From: Chimonanthus salicifolius
Lineage: Eukaryota > Streptophyta > Magnoliopsida > Laurales > Calycanthaceae
Length of the DNA stretch: 64,000 nucleotides
Assembly: GCA_013350335.1 (NCBI GenBank)
Contig: CM023536.1
Coordinates: forward strand, 40,742,314-40,806,313
Direction of reading: 5' to 3'
Both the position numbers and the translations under genes were made by a program. Within the stretch, counting starts at the first letter, position 1. Every line of letters starts with the position of its first letter. Below are positions 10,845-23,065 of the stretch, in pieces. Below the pieces are notes generated by a model, which worked only from the letters and a program-made list of their open reading frames with translations, had not been told where the DNA came from and searched no databases.

Positions 10845-11569
10845 ATAATGTTACGAGCAACTTCTGGCTTGTATTTCTACATGTTCTCTAAAATCCACAG
10901 TTCATTTACCAGTTGTCTTCATGACTTGAATTGTACTTCAGCAACTGGTCCACAACTCCTTTCCATCTTTCCTATTCTCATGCATCTTCTTGTGACTTCA
11001 CTTAATCCACAACCAAACTGGTCGTTACAGAGTTTTCTGATTCATTTGTAAATGTATATGAGAGAGGTAATTCATTGGTAAATATTTGAGAGGTGATATT
11101 TAGGCCATTACAATAGAGAGAATATTGAGGTGCATCCCTGTTCACACTAAATTGACCACAATCTATAGGCTCTTACATCCTGATCAACGTTAACCATCTA
11201 AAAGGAGGATTCTAACATCTACCTTGAACAAAGATTTGACATTTATAGAATTCAAAAAGGTTCTTCTTGTCAATGTAGAATTGTAGATTATAAAATGGCC
11301 AAAATAAAAAAGTGACATTTCACTAATTCAAATCAAATCCATTGGGTATACAAAGTGGCTACACAAAATATAATGATGATTCAAACATTTATCTCCCTCC
11401 GTAACACTATTGATTTCAACCATATACACTTCCCCAAAATTGTATTGAGTCTCTCCAAACATAGGTCACATACAACATTTTGATTCACAATTAGATGGAC
11501 CATAGGCAGAGCTCTTGGAATTATAGAAAAATAAATGTACAATTATAAGACAGCTGCATTTATGTTCTT

Positions 11570-13555
<1,986 letters not shown>

Positions 13556-13606
13556 TTCTCTGCAGATCACCATAAGCATTTACATTTTACATTAGGGTTT
13601 ATGTTC

Positions 13607-13643
<37 letters not shown>

Positions 13644-13840
13644 CGGGGTTCTGGGTTCTGGGTTTTTACCTTGGGATTTCAAGAGCCGGTGTAGAGAATC
13701 ACAGCTGTGGAGGAAGATTTCAGCGGAACCAACAAATGAAAGAAACAGAGACCAACAGCCGAGAGAAAAAGGGTCGCTGATGCAACGGCCAGGATTTTCG
13801 CTTACAGAGATCGCTAACCAAAACAAAACCAGAGAACAGA
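13556..13840 (-). promoter_or_regulatory. MAPK pseudogene 5' UTR with probable leader intron
   Basis: On the minus strand, TTGAAATCCCAAG|GTAAAAACC near 13,669 looks like a splice donor, and TGATCTGCAG|AGAAATGG just before the start codon looks like an acceptor. This implies a leader intron of roughly 110 bases that contains the (GA)15 run. Leader introns are common in plant kinase genes. The transcription start is not determinable here. Confidence 0.5.
13611..13640 (+). repeat. (GA)15 microsatellite
   Basis: Perfect dinucleotide run, CT on the MAPK sense strand, inside the inferred leader intron. The truncated second copy (16,933-16,960) has a shorter, interrupted GA run at the same place. 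Confidence 0.95.
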
Positions 13841-13930
13841 GAGAGAGGAAGAAGAAAGAAGTGAAGGGAAGGAATTGGGTGTTCCGTGCTTTTACTAGGA
13901 TCCTCTCAAACGGTCGAAAGATGACATGAT

Positions 13931-13939
13931 TACGTGGCG
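13931..13939 (-). promoter_or_regulatory. ACGTGGC (ABRE/G-box-like) motif upstream of MAPK
   Basis: TACGTGGCG lies about 375 bases upstream of the MAPK start codon. ACGTGGC is the bZIP-bound core of ABA-response elements. A single motif occurrence has little weight. Confidence 0.25.
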
Positions 13940-14921
13940 AGTCGTGATTGAAGCAGAGAAATGCTTAGCCGCCGTACAATTGGAATGGCTTGCAAGTTTG
14001 ATTTCAAATTTAAATTTTAAAATAAACCCACAAATGTTTTTGTACGAGTATTATAAGGTTTACCGGCAACTTATTAATATTTGTAAATAATGAAAAATTG
14101 ATATAAAATAAGGCTGCAACTTTCATACATCATAAAAAGCATATGATATAAAAAAATGTTAAGTTAAATATTTCATTTATTATTCTAAATTTAATTTTTT
14201 ATTTGAGAAGTGGGGGCTTTAGGAGAACTAACCTAATCCAAAGAATTTTAAGGAAATTTTCCCCTCTTCATACTAATATCTATATATATATATATATAAC
14301 AATTTAAAGGGTTAATGACTGATTTTTTATATATGATTTATACAAAACTCTTATTAAATCCAATTGATCACCATAATCTAATTGATATGGGGGCACTGTT
14401 TTGGATGGAAATGGGTAATATATGAATGAATTTTTCAGATTATTCAAATTTTAATTTGGGGCTCTTCAAATTGTTATAACTCTTTTACTTAGACATAATA
14501 ATAACTCAAGCTTTTAGTCGGCAATCTGTATGGTGAAAGTATGGGTTCGGAATAATCTTATATGTTTATTTTTTTAAATATGATTAAAAATTTAGTATAA
14601 AAATAGGTATGCTAAGAAGTAGGAAATAAATACATATGGATATAATATATACTATTAGAAAGATTTAGGGACTAAAAGTTCAACTATTTTATGCAAATAT
14701 AAGTTTCAAACGTAATTCTATTGTTATAATTTTTTTTAGAAAAACTAATTTCCAAATACTTAGTTTGGAAAGAGAAAGTTCTATTTATACTATAAGTTAG
14801 ATAAAAAATAAAGTAAATGGATTGATATTTAGAAATTTCTCATTTCTTTTCTAAAGGTTTTATGTTTGTAACAATGATACAAATATTTGCATATCAGCTG
14901 ATGCGTATCAAAATTTTGACT

Positions 14922-14955
<34 letters not shown>
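13940..14955. other. AT-rich spacer, no gene; (AT)n runs
   Basis: No gene or element recognised. It contains short (AT)n runs at 14,281-14,298 and a perfect (AT)15 at 14,926-14,955, the latter directly at the left edge of the inverted-arm element that follows. Confidence 0.4.
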
Positions 14956-14957
<2 letters not shown>

Positions 14958-15077
14958 AATATGCAATGTATCATTTATAGAAGGGCTATATCGGTCGTAT
15001 CGGTCCCATTAATATCAACCGATGATTTTTTTTTTCTTAACTTAAAATATGGTTTTGACTGTTTTTCAAGTTGAATA

Positions 15078-15915
15078 CAGTAAAACCTCGATAAATAAAT
15101 GTTCCATAAATTAATAACCTCGCTTAAATAATAAAATCTTTTTGTCCCAACTCGGGCCAATGTACTAAATGAATAACCATGCTAAATGCATAATATAATA
15201 ATTTTTTAGAAATCCTTAAGGGTCCAATGAAATATAAATTAATAATTGATGAAGTATATAAAAAAATAGCAAACAAAAATTCATAATACAATATTGAGTA
15301 ACTTTTTACTTTTAACTTCTATTTTCTCAATTCAATTATTTCTCAAAATATGTATCTAAAGTTATCTGCCTTTTCTTTGTACTTATACCGAACTCAACCT
15401 CATCCTTAATTTTTTGCAATGCATACCCCATCTCTGGTATATTTTTTTGCAAGTTGTAACAAGTAGTTATTTAAGGTTAATACTGATTGAAAGACCTCTT
15501 TTAGAGAAACAGTTGGTAAAACATAACTGTCATTTGGAATTGTAAAAACTTAGAGTCTAAGAGTCTAAAACTAATGACTATTTATAGACTTTATCTTCTA
15601 TGTACATGAAACATCTTTATCTTCTAGAACATTAAGTTTTAACACCACATCTCTTCCTTTTAAGAGTCTTTATAATCATCTCTTATTTTTTAGAGTCTTT
15701 TGGGTTTTTATGTATTAACTTTTGACCACATCCATTGTTATTGGATTTATAAGCCATACATGTACAAGTAGTAGAAAGATACTACTCTCTCTAAATTATT
15801 AAATATTCATTTATCGATAAATTAATAAATTATTCATTTATCGATAAATCAATAACCCCGCTAAAATAATAATTTCTCTTGGTTCCAAGAGTATTATTTT
15901 GTAGGGATTTTACTG
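15078..15915. mobile_element. pogo-like (Emigrant/Lemi-type) MITE
   Basis: Begins CAGTAAAACCTCGATAAATA and ends GGGATTTTACTG, flanked by TA on both sides (15,076-15,077 and 15,916-15,917). The subterminal text ATAAATTAATAACCTCG, TCCCAACTCGGGCCAATG and the mirrored CGATAAATTAATAAATTATTC are characteristic of the plant Tc1/mariner pogo-like Emigrant family. 838 bases, no transposase ORF. Inserted in the left arm of the larger element, so it is younger than that element. Confidence 0.9.
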
Positions 15916-16818
15916 TATTGTGTTGGGTGTGACTTTAAAAAGGTTTAGAACAATGTTTTTCAAGTTTAATAGTCTTTGGCAATTCTAAACATTTTTCATC
16001 TAAAACTTGACCATTTTAAGTTATTTTAATCAATTTATTTGAATTTTGGTTCTAAGATAATCCCAAATTAAGAGTTTTTTTAATGAAATAATATTCAAAG
16101 CTTATAAAATTCAATTGGAGACGTGTTAATGTGATTTATTTATTTGTATAATGTCTGCGTGATTTTCCAAGATTTTTCTGAAAAATGAATAAAAGTCAAA
16201 ATTTCTAAGATACTTCCCATACTATAGTTTTTTGTGAAAAAATGAATGAAATATTATACAAATGTCTCTACAATTGAGTAAAGAGCCCTTAATGTGTTTG
16301 AAATAGTTTTTAGGGTGTTTGTCTAATTTTTCTAATATTCCAACACTTAATGAAACTCATAAATTTTTACAATTAAAAAGTTTATAAATTATAATAAAAG
16401 ATAAATGTCACTAGGGGATACTCGAGAACATGAATTTCACATTAGGTGTTTCCTCACGTCGGTTTCTTACTTTATTTTCTAAAGTTCTATAACATTTTTC
16501 AAAATTTTAGGACACACTTTATGTATATCGAAATTTAGGTTTTCAAGTGTCTAAAATTCCAAAAAATGATTGTCATTTTAATAAAAATATGCTCACCCTA
16601 AATTTTCCATTTTTTCCTATTTTTCCCTTATTTTTTGTACTTTTTCTTAAAGGAAAATAAATAAATGAGAGAGACTCGTATATTGCCGAAACAATATTTA
16701 TCGCTTGTACACCCATATCATGGATACATATAGGCAACCCTAACTTGGAAACATGTGCGCATTCTATAAAATAGATATTCAAATATTTGAAAATTAGTAC
16801 ATTTTGAAATACACAAGG

Positions 16819-16985
16819 AATAGCAATGCTTCCCATGTTTTCCAGACCCACATGGCGGATGGTCCACCATAGTTGCCATTTCTTTGCAAATCACCATAAA
16901 CATTTACATTCTGTATTAAGGTTTATCTTCGTATGAGAGAGTAAGGGAAAGAGAGAGAGATACAGAGAGACTAGAGGGGTTCTGG
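16819..16985 (-). pseudogene. Truncated second copy of MAPK exon 1 start and leader
   Basis: Minus-strand text from GCTTCCCATGTTTTCCAGACC through CACCATAGTTGCCATTTCT to the GA-rich leader is almost the same as 13,492-13,660. It encodes [20 protein letters not shown] and then departs from the kinase sequence after about 21 codons. The same orientation as the parent is kept. No other kinase exon follows before 22.8 kb. It sits inside the long-inverted-arm element, so capture or a local duplication is likely. Confidence 0.9.
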
Positions 16986-18000
16986 GTTTAGAGAGGGAGA
17001 CAGAATGAGATAGGTGCAACTAATTCTTTTTTTCACCGGGTGGCTTCCGTTTTATAACAATAGAACGTTGTAGGTTTGCCACCCTACAACGGCTGAAATA
17101 GTTTTATGACCATTTTTCAAAATAAATAAATGAGATATAGATAATTATGCTTTTGTCCTTCCAATTTCAATGAGTCGGATCAATAAGCTATCGAGTTCGG
17201 ATTTGGCTAAACTTGGACTTTTCGAAAAGCCTATTCAATAATATTCACAATTAACAGAACACAAAGCACACATTTAACGGCACAAAAACACATAATTAAG
17301 TCTAATTTAGGGTCGAGGTATTACATCCTTCTTCTCTTAAAGAAAAAAACAAAATTACATTGAAGCACAAGAGTAACTCTCACATAATAAAATTAAGCCC
17401 ATTAGAGTTACTCAATATGAAGAATAAAGATGGCTCAACTCATGGTATGAAAGTTTGGGTTGTTGGAGCATCTCTAAATTTGACTCTGGTGGCTACAGGA
17501 GTGGTGAATTTCTTTATTATTTCTTCTTTCTCCTTAATCCACTTTTCAAGCAAAATTTCTCCTCATAATGGGCGGTATATATAATAAACATTTGAATTTA
17601 TTACCGTTGTCATGCATTAAATGAAAATATTTCCGTTCTGAAATACATTTAATGTGCCATCTATTGGGGAAACTGGTTGACGCCGAACACCTGTTCAATA
17701 GATATTCAAATTTTTACATGCGACGGTCCGATGTGTAACTGTTGACAGAAGATAAAGAGAGAGATAAGCTGTGTTCTAGAATGTATGCATAGTTGACAAT
17801 TACCTGCTTATCTGTCGACGGTAACATATCAGAGACCAACCATGTGTTGCAATCACATATATTGTCGCCAGTTGCTTGAAAAGTTGTCGATGGTAACTTA
17901 ACAAAGCCTTAACTGCAATATATTAAAAGTTTTGTCGACGATGATGTTTCAACCTCTCTACGGTGTAGTCTTGACTTACCAATTTGACAATCTAATGGTC
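16986..18000. other. Interior of inverted-arm element, no gene
   Basis: AT-rich; includes TGTCGACGGTAAC-like repeats (17,813, 17,890, 17,934 regions) and a perfect GATAAGC/GCTTATC inverted pair (17,763-17,769 and 17,806-17,812), possibly the start of the hairpin array that follows. A 74-codon frame at 17,360-17,584 has no recognisable domain. Confidence 0.4.
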
Positions 18001-18720
18001 TTACTCAGCTCTTCAGATTTTCAATGTTATGGAGCTGAAGCCTAACTTTGGTCTTGTGCAGTTCACATATCAAGGATTGATCTGCTGCCATTGTTTGGTC
18101 CTACACTCAGTCTATATGATGTTCAATTGTTAGATTGATGGCAAACATAGAGTATTGGTCCTACGTAGTCTTTTTGATATTCAATGATTTAGACTACTAC
18201 CAATGTATGTACCAGTCAATAATCTTGGTCTTACATAGTTCACGATATTCAACGGTTTGGACTGCTGCCAATATGTTTGGTCTTACACTCAGTCTTTATG
18301 ATATGTAATGTACAGACTGATGACAAACATGTAACATTGGGCTTACATAGTCTTTATGATATACAATTGTTAGACTAAAGCCAACTTACAGACTAACACA
18401 GGAAGTGGTCTTACATAGTCCATAATTTTCAACGATTTGGACTGATGCCACATTAATAGACTTACACAACTCTATGATATTCAGTGGTTTAGATCTGGAG
18501 TCATGTCATGGACTAACACAACTTTTTCAAATATTCAATGGTTTAGAGTTGCAGCCATGGTAATGGTCTTACATAGCTCCATATGATATTCAATAGTTTG
18601 GAGCTACAACCATTGTAATAGTCTTACATAGTTCTATATGATATTCAATGAATTAGAACAATAGCCATCGATGTGGGACTTACACTGTTTCATATGATAT
18701 GAGTGGGTTTGGAACTGATG
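18001..18720 (+). repeat. Array of ~13 hairpin units with covarying stems
   Basis: Degenerate tandem repeat, period ~50-65 bases, consensus GGTCTTACATAG-stem-TATGATATTCAATGGTTT-stem'-GATGCCA. Stem pairs read directly: CAGCTC/GAGCTG (18,006/18,032), GTAGTCT/AGACTAC (18,165/18,191), TCAGTCT/AGACTGA (18,289/18,314), TAGTCT/AGACTA (18,348/18,372), AGTCCA/TGGACT (18,417/18,438), TAGCTCCA/TGGAGCTA (18,574/18,599), GTTCTA/TAGAAC (18,631/18,654). Pairs needing one G-T pair: CAGTCTA/TAGATTG (18,108/18,131), AGTTCA/TGGACT (18,237/18,258), CAACTTT/AGAGTTG (18,519/18,545), GTTTCA/TGGAAC (18,687/18,710). One unit (GCAGTTCA/TGATCTGC, 18,058/18,078) has a mismatch. The loop is 14-20 bases and better conserved than the stems. 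No ORF spans it. Confidence 0.85.
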
Positions 18721-18820
18721 CCCCATTTTCTAAACACTCAACTACAAACCTACCCAAAACAAAAAAAGACAAAACAACTTAAACTTTGAGTAGCAACAAT
18801 CATCAATTTTCTTTATTTGC

Positions 18821-19195
18821 TCCAAGCTGCAAGTTCTTCATTAGAATTGGCCCATTTATTGGAGTAATGGTTGATCTTACACTGGGCCAATTTCTTCTAG
18901 AAAGAAAGCCTTCTGATTTGCGTTGATGCACGGTGTTGCACAAACTTTTATTTCTTCTTCACAAGCCTCTAGATGTTCTTCTCAACTCAGTCTTTCACAG
19001 GCTTGTGTTTTCATCTTCTTGATAAGTTTTTTATTGTTCTTGAAGCTCGGTCTTTTGCAGACTTGTGTCTTCATCTTCATGATAAGCCTTTTGATTATTC
19101 TTGAAGCTTGGTCTTGCACAGGCTTATCAGACTTGATCATGAGCCTTTTGATCTTCTTGAAGCTTGGTCTGTCACAGGCTCGTTCTCTAAAAGCA
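18821..19195 (+). repeat. Second hairpin array with longer loops
   Basis: After a TTGGCCCA/TGGGCCAA pair (18,847/18,887) come four units of ~60 bases sharing the loop text TTCTTGAAGCTTGGTCTT. Their stems differ but stay complementary: CACAAGCCT/AGGCTTGTG (18,960/18,999), GATAAGCC/GGCTTATC (19,080/19,122), GAGCCT/AGGCTC (19,141/19,178), and a weaker AAGTTT/AGACTT pair between. A 98-codon frame (18,923-19,219) crosses it but only reflects the repeat. Confidence 0.75.
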
Positions 19196-20501
19196 ACAGT
19201 CCATGAGTCATCAAATTAGTGTTTGACTCTGCTCTTGGCCTTTTGGTACTCTTGATGTATGGAAGCAAAATGTATTGTCGGTCTTACAACAAAAGCTCTA
19301 ATAGAAACATTAGTACCACAAGTCAATAGTTTAATCATTATCAAAATACCTTTTTTGACCATTGGGGCTAACATCATCAACTCCAAAAATATTTCATTGA
19401 GTCATAGGGACTTGGGTAATATTTAGGAACTTATAAAAATATGAACTACTAGTTTTTTAAGGTCCTAGAGGTGATCATAATGTTCAGTTATTGAGTAACT
19501 TTATAAGTAAAGTATTAGAACACACACATCCTAAAACTAATAGGGCATTGACTTGATCTTCAGTGCTTTAGTCTTTGAGTCTTGAGCCATTTCATATTAA
19601 ATGTATTAGTATGCCTTCAATTCTTTTTCATATTTGCTTTGTAGGATGTCTTGATGTCCAATAAATGTCTCCTTCACAACCTGGGAGGTTTCTTCTTCGA
19701 GCCTATGATTATAATCAATATGCTTAATCAAAGAGTGTCAGTACTAATCCATGGGTTGTGACATTGGGGCTAACAATACTTAATATGAAATGCATGTTCT
19801 CAAGTATCCCCTAGTGACGTATATCTTCCATTACAATTCATAATTTTTCTTGTAAATTTTTTAAAATTTTATAAGAATATCAGAATATTAACAAATTTAA
19901 ACAAATACCCTAAAAACTCTTCCAATCACATTAAGGAGTTTTCATTTAATTGTAGAAACATTTATATATATTTTATTCTTTTTTTTTTCAACATGAAACT
20001 CAAAAATTGGAAGTATCTTAGAAATCTCAACTTTTATCAAATTTTTAAAAAAATCTTAAGAAAATCACACAGACACCCTACAAATTATGTAAATGACATT
20101 AACACATCTCAATTAAATTCTATAAGCACTAAATATTATTTCATTAAATTATTTTCACAAAAACTAAAATTTGAGATTATAAAGACTCAAAACAACTCAA
20201 AAATTTAATAACTTGCTTTTAAATTTTTTAAATTAAAAAATAGGAGAAATATCTCAAACTAATTTTTTAAATAAAAAAAAATAAAGAACCAACATTGATC
20301 GATTCTATATAGTATTGGTTGATACTGATTGATGCATATCAACTATCTAACTGTTATATCGATGACATATTGGCCAATATTCAAACTCTACTCCGAAGCT
20401 TAAGTACAATGAAAGTACACTTTTGACTACTATGAAAATAGCTTTCAATGTTTGGCCACATAAACCTTTGTGCATTTATTATAGGGTTCCCTTCCTAACA
20501 T

Positions 20502-20862
20502 GGGAAAACTCTTTTAGGAGACATGGATTTTCCGGACTTTCTACTTTGCCCCAATCCGTCCGTATGAAATTTTTTAAAAATCAGACATCAGAAATCGGTG
20601 CACCGACCGAATCACTTTCCAGTGAATCGGTGTACCGATTTGGACTCTTTCACCTCTCAAGAAATCGGTGCACCGACCGGATCGCTTTCCTCAAATTTCC
20701 ATTTCTAAGTGATTCGGTTGGTGGACTGGTCCGATGCACCGATCCTGTGCACCGATTAAATGGAAAGTGAACCGCTTTCTGAAAGTTCACTAAAACCTGT
20801 ACGGACGGTGGAGGTAAAATGGGAAGTTCACTAAAACCCGTGTCTCATAAAAGAGTTTTCCC
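20502..20862. mobile_element. Small TIR element (MITE) with ATCGGTGCACCGAT palindromes
   Basis: Left end GGGAAAACTCTTTTAGGAGACA mirrors the right end (reverse complement GGGAAAACTCTTTTATGAGACA), and the similarity continues to the CCGTCCGTA/TACGGACGG pair, giving about 75-base terminal inverted repeats. The inverted match even extends outward to TCCTAA/TTAGGA (20,493 and 20,871), so the exact ends and the target duplication are unclear. The interior repeats a near-palindrome ATCGGTGCACCGA(T/C) about five times (20,594, 20,626, 20,664, 20,731, 20,745). No coding capacity. GGGAAAA-type ends recall Mutator-like MITEs but this is not settled. Confidence 0.75.
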
Positions 20863-20871
20863 GTATTAGGA

Positions 20872-21983
20872 TAGCCACCTTTATTATAACTTGGTTTCTC
20901 TGAAAACTTTGTTATAAACATGATCACGACATTAAAATTTAATTCAACATTGTGAAATTTGCTGTACAAGAGGTGCAGAGAGAGATGACGTAAATTAAAT
21001 AATTAATGGTGAGATTTATAATTTGAGTAAATTTTATAATTTCTTAGTAATTGTCATATTTATATTTGATTAAAATTTAATGATGTCTTAGTAATTTAAC
21101 TTGTAAAATTAAAATATGATAGTTCAAATATCATCATGTTTTCAGTATTCTAATCAAAGTGATTTTCTCATAATTATATGTAAACTTTTTAATAAATTAT
21201 TTATATTTGAATAAAGGACAAAATGATTTTCTAATAAGTTGAATTTCATACATAGAATAAATTTTCGTTCAAAAATTAGGCAAAATGAGCACTTTTGTAA
21301 CTCTGGTAGGAAAAAAATTAAAACTTTTCCTACATTTTAGCTTTTATTTTGAGTAAAAAGACAATAAAATAATTTTTTTCATTTAAAAAAGTAAATTACA
21401 TTTTACTGTGTTCTTAAATATAAAAATTATCAATTTATAATTTTATTTAATGAATAAAGGAGTATGATTTCACGACAAACGTCAAACATTGTTCGCCTAA
21501 GGGGTTTAGGGGAGACCCTTGTCTCATGGTTCTCCTCAATTATAAAAAAAATAACGTCAAACAATGTTCTCTCTTTTCAGTTTCTTTTTTTTAATCTTAA
21601 ATGTTGTCTAGAAATTGACCCTAGAAGGGGGGTGAATTGGGTCATAGAGTAAATGTGATATCTATCTCATAGAGTAATACCATTTGAAATATTAAATGTC
21701 ACATTTTAATGGTTTGCGGTCATCAAAATACCCATATATCCTTAAATTGAAACCTTGAGGCTAACATTAAATATTCATGATTTTTTTTTATTTACTGGAC
21801 AATAAATTTAAACAAATAAAATGAATAGTTAATAAAAAATTATAGCTGTTTGTCATTTAACTCACTCACAAATTCTATCTCCATTTGTTAATTTAATAAT
21901 ACGTTTACCCGTATAATACAACTGACCCAGAAGGGTTTCTCTCTCTTCCTTCTACCGTAAGAAATTCTATCTGGCTCTCAACG
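20872..21983. other. AT-rich DNA, no gene; short LTR-like trace
   Basis: Nothing recognised except a pair of direct repeats ACGTCAAACA(T/A)TGTTC (21,478 and 21,553) and a short string TTGACCCTAGAAGGGGGGTG (21,616-21,635) that resembles the 3' edge of an antisense family A LTR. It is too short to call an element. Confidence 0.35.
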
Positions 21984-22047
21984 TTGGCGATGAATACCCT
22001 GTATACGATGTCTCGATCTACTGTTCTCCTCTCTGCTGCCAATGGTA
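21984..22047 (+). CDS. Possible isolated first exon, unknown protein
   Basis: A pyrimidine-rich leader (CTCTCTCTTCCTTCTACCG) is followed by an ATG-GCG-ATG start encoding MAMNTLYTMSRSTVLLSAAN, then a good donor context AATG|GTATCT and a strongly T-rich intron-like stretch. The serine/arginine-containing, acid-poor start would suit an organelle transit peptide. No downstream partner exon is identified with confidence before the MAPK fragment at 22,849. Could be chance or a dead gene remnant. Confidence 0.2.
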
Positions 22048-22668
22048 TCTATCACTTCTTTCATTCTCCTCATTCTTTATTTTTTTCTCTTCAAACCTTT
22101 TCTTTCCATTTTCATTTTCTTTTTCTTTTTCATTCAATTCCTCTTTCTTCTTTATGTTTCTTTAATGAGGGAGGGCTTGAAGGGCTGGGTCAGTTTTGGG
22201 TTGTTCCTACTGACTTCGCTTAAATCTTATTCATTTTTATTTCTTATGGACTGCATAACTCTTATGCAGAAAAACTGGCTGATTTGATTGCCTTCTTTCT
22301 TATGTGGTGGACCTAAGTATAATTTTTTTTTTATATATTCATCATTGGATTGATTCATGATATTAGGCATGATTCACTTGCATGTGTGGTGAGATATGCC
22401 TCTTGAGTGTTGACATTGTTTAGTGTGATGACACCTGCCTCTTGAGTTTTGACATTGTTTAATCTAATGATGAATGCCACTTCAACTAGAATGATATTTC
22501 CACCATTTAGATGTTGGTACCTAATTACAAATGTTTTAAAGCATTTGAATCCATGTTGGATAGCCTATGAGTGTCAATTCTTTTAATTGAGAATTCTTTT
22601 ATTTATTTCTCAATTATTGCTTTTTACCAATAATTTTTGCTTATTTGTGCATGTGGAAAGGATGGTTG

Positions 22669-22848
22669 AACACAACTAGTACTCCCCGTATATGAGGGAG
22701 TTAGAAATGCTCGCTTCTTATCCAACCGGAAGAAATCCTTTCATCAATTCGGCTTATATTTGAAACTAGAGGAGGTTGATGAACTTGAGGAAGGAGAAAT
22801 TGTTCTTTATGAGAATGAGGAACTTGAAGAAGGTGAAATTGATTATGG
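22669..22848 (+). pseudogene. Open frame with duplicated ELEEGEI motif, unknown
   Basis: A stop-free frame reads LPVYEGVRNARFLSNRKKSF then a very acidic stretch with two copies of ELEEGEI 14 residues apart. LEEGEI-type acidic motifs occur in plant nuclear proteins, but no domain is identifiable. The frame runs without a stop into the MAPK-derived segment at 22,849, though out of the kinase frame, ending at 22,957. It may be an exon remnant joined to the kinase fragment by the duplication. Confidence 0.25.
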
Positions 22849-23065
22849 AGTGTTGTTGAAGTCCTCCAACAACCATACATGTCAGAACTTTACGACCCAA
22901 AGTTATACTCATCGGCAAAGATCCCAATCGATCTCAAGGACATTGATATGGATTTAGAGGTGGAGATGATTAGTGATATGATGTGGAAATAAATGATTTA
23001 TTATCATCCGAGTGTTGCTGTTAGAAAATTATACTACCTTCCTTCCAAGAACATTAACTTCCTTA
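22849..23065 (+). pseudogene. MAPK 3' terminal exon fragment (inverted duplicate)
   Basis: Plus-strand frame from 22,849 reads [20 protein letters not shown], then [20 protein letters not shown] and MMWK followed by a stop; the reading resumes as MIYYHPSVAV. It aligns with the 3' end of the pseudogene at 11,570-11,760 on the other strand. It keeps a Gln codon where that copy has TAA (11,728-11,730), and keeps the YYHP tail typical of group C MAPK C-termini that the other copy has lost. It therefore preserves an older state. The kinase catalytic domain is absent. Confidence 0.9.

Larger units (their letters stand above)
14956..20373. mobile_element. Long-inverted-arm element carrying a MAPK gene fragment
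   Basis: Left arm (14,956-15,077 plus 15,916-~16,445) and right arm (~19,790-20,373) are inverted copies of each other. Matching blocks include CACTAGGGGATACT/AGTATCCCCTAGTG (16,413; 19,810), TTTCTAAGATACTTCC/GGAAGTATCTTAGAAA (16,202; 20,010), AATGAAATAATATT (16,082; ~20,140) and CCAATATG/CATATTGG at the edges. Arms are about 0.6 kb after removing the pogo-like MITE in the left one. Between them lie a reversed MAPK exon 1 fragment and hairpin arrays. A 10-base direct repeat TTTTGACTAC flanks it at 14,914-14,923 and 20,421-20,430, a possible target duplication although it is not immediately adjacent to the arms. Long arms plus captured gene DNA resemble a Pack-MULE; the superfamily is not proven and no transposase is present. 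Confidence 0.65.

Noticed and set aside
13609..13929. 106-codon frame with RERERE start
   Set aside because: It is the antisense of the MAPK leader and its (GA)15 run.
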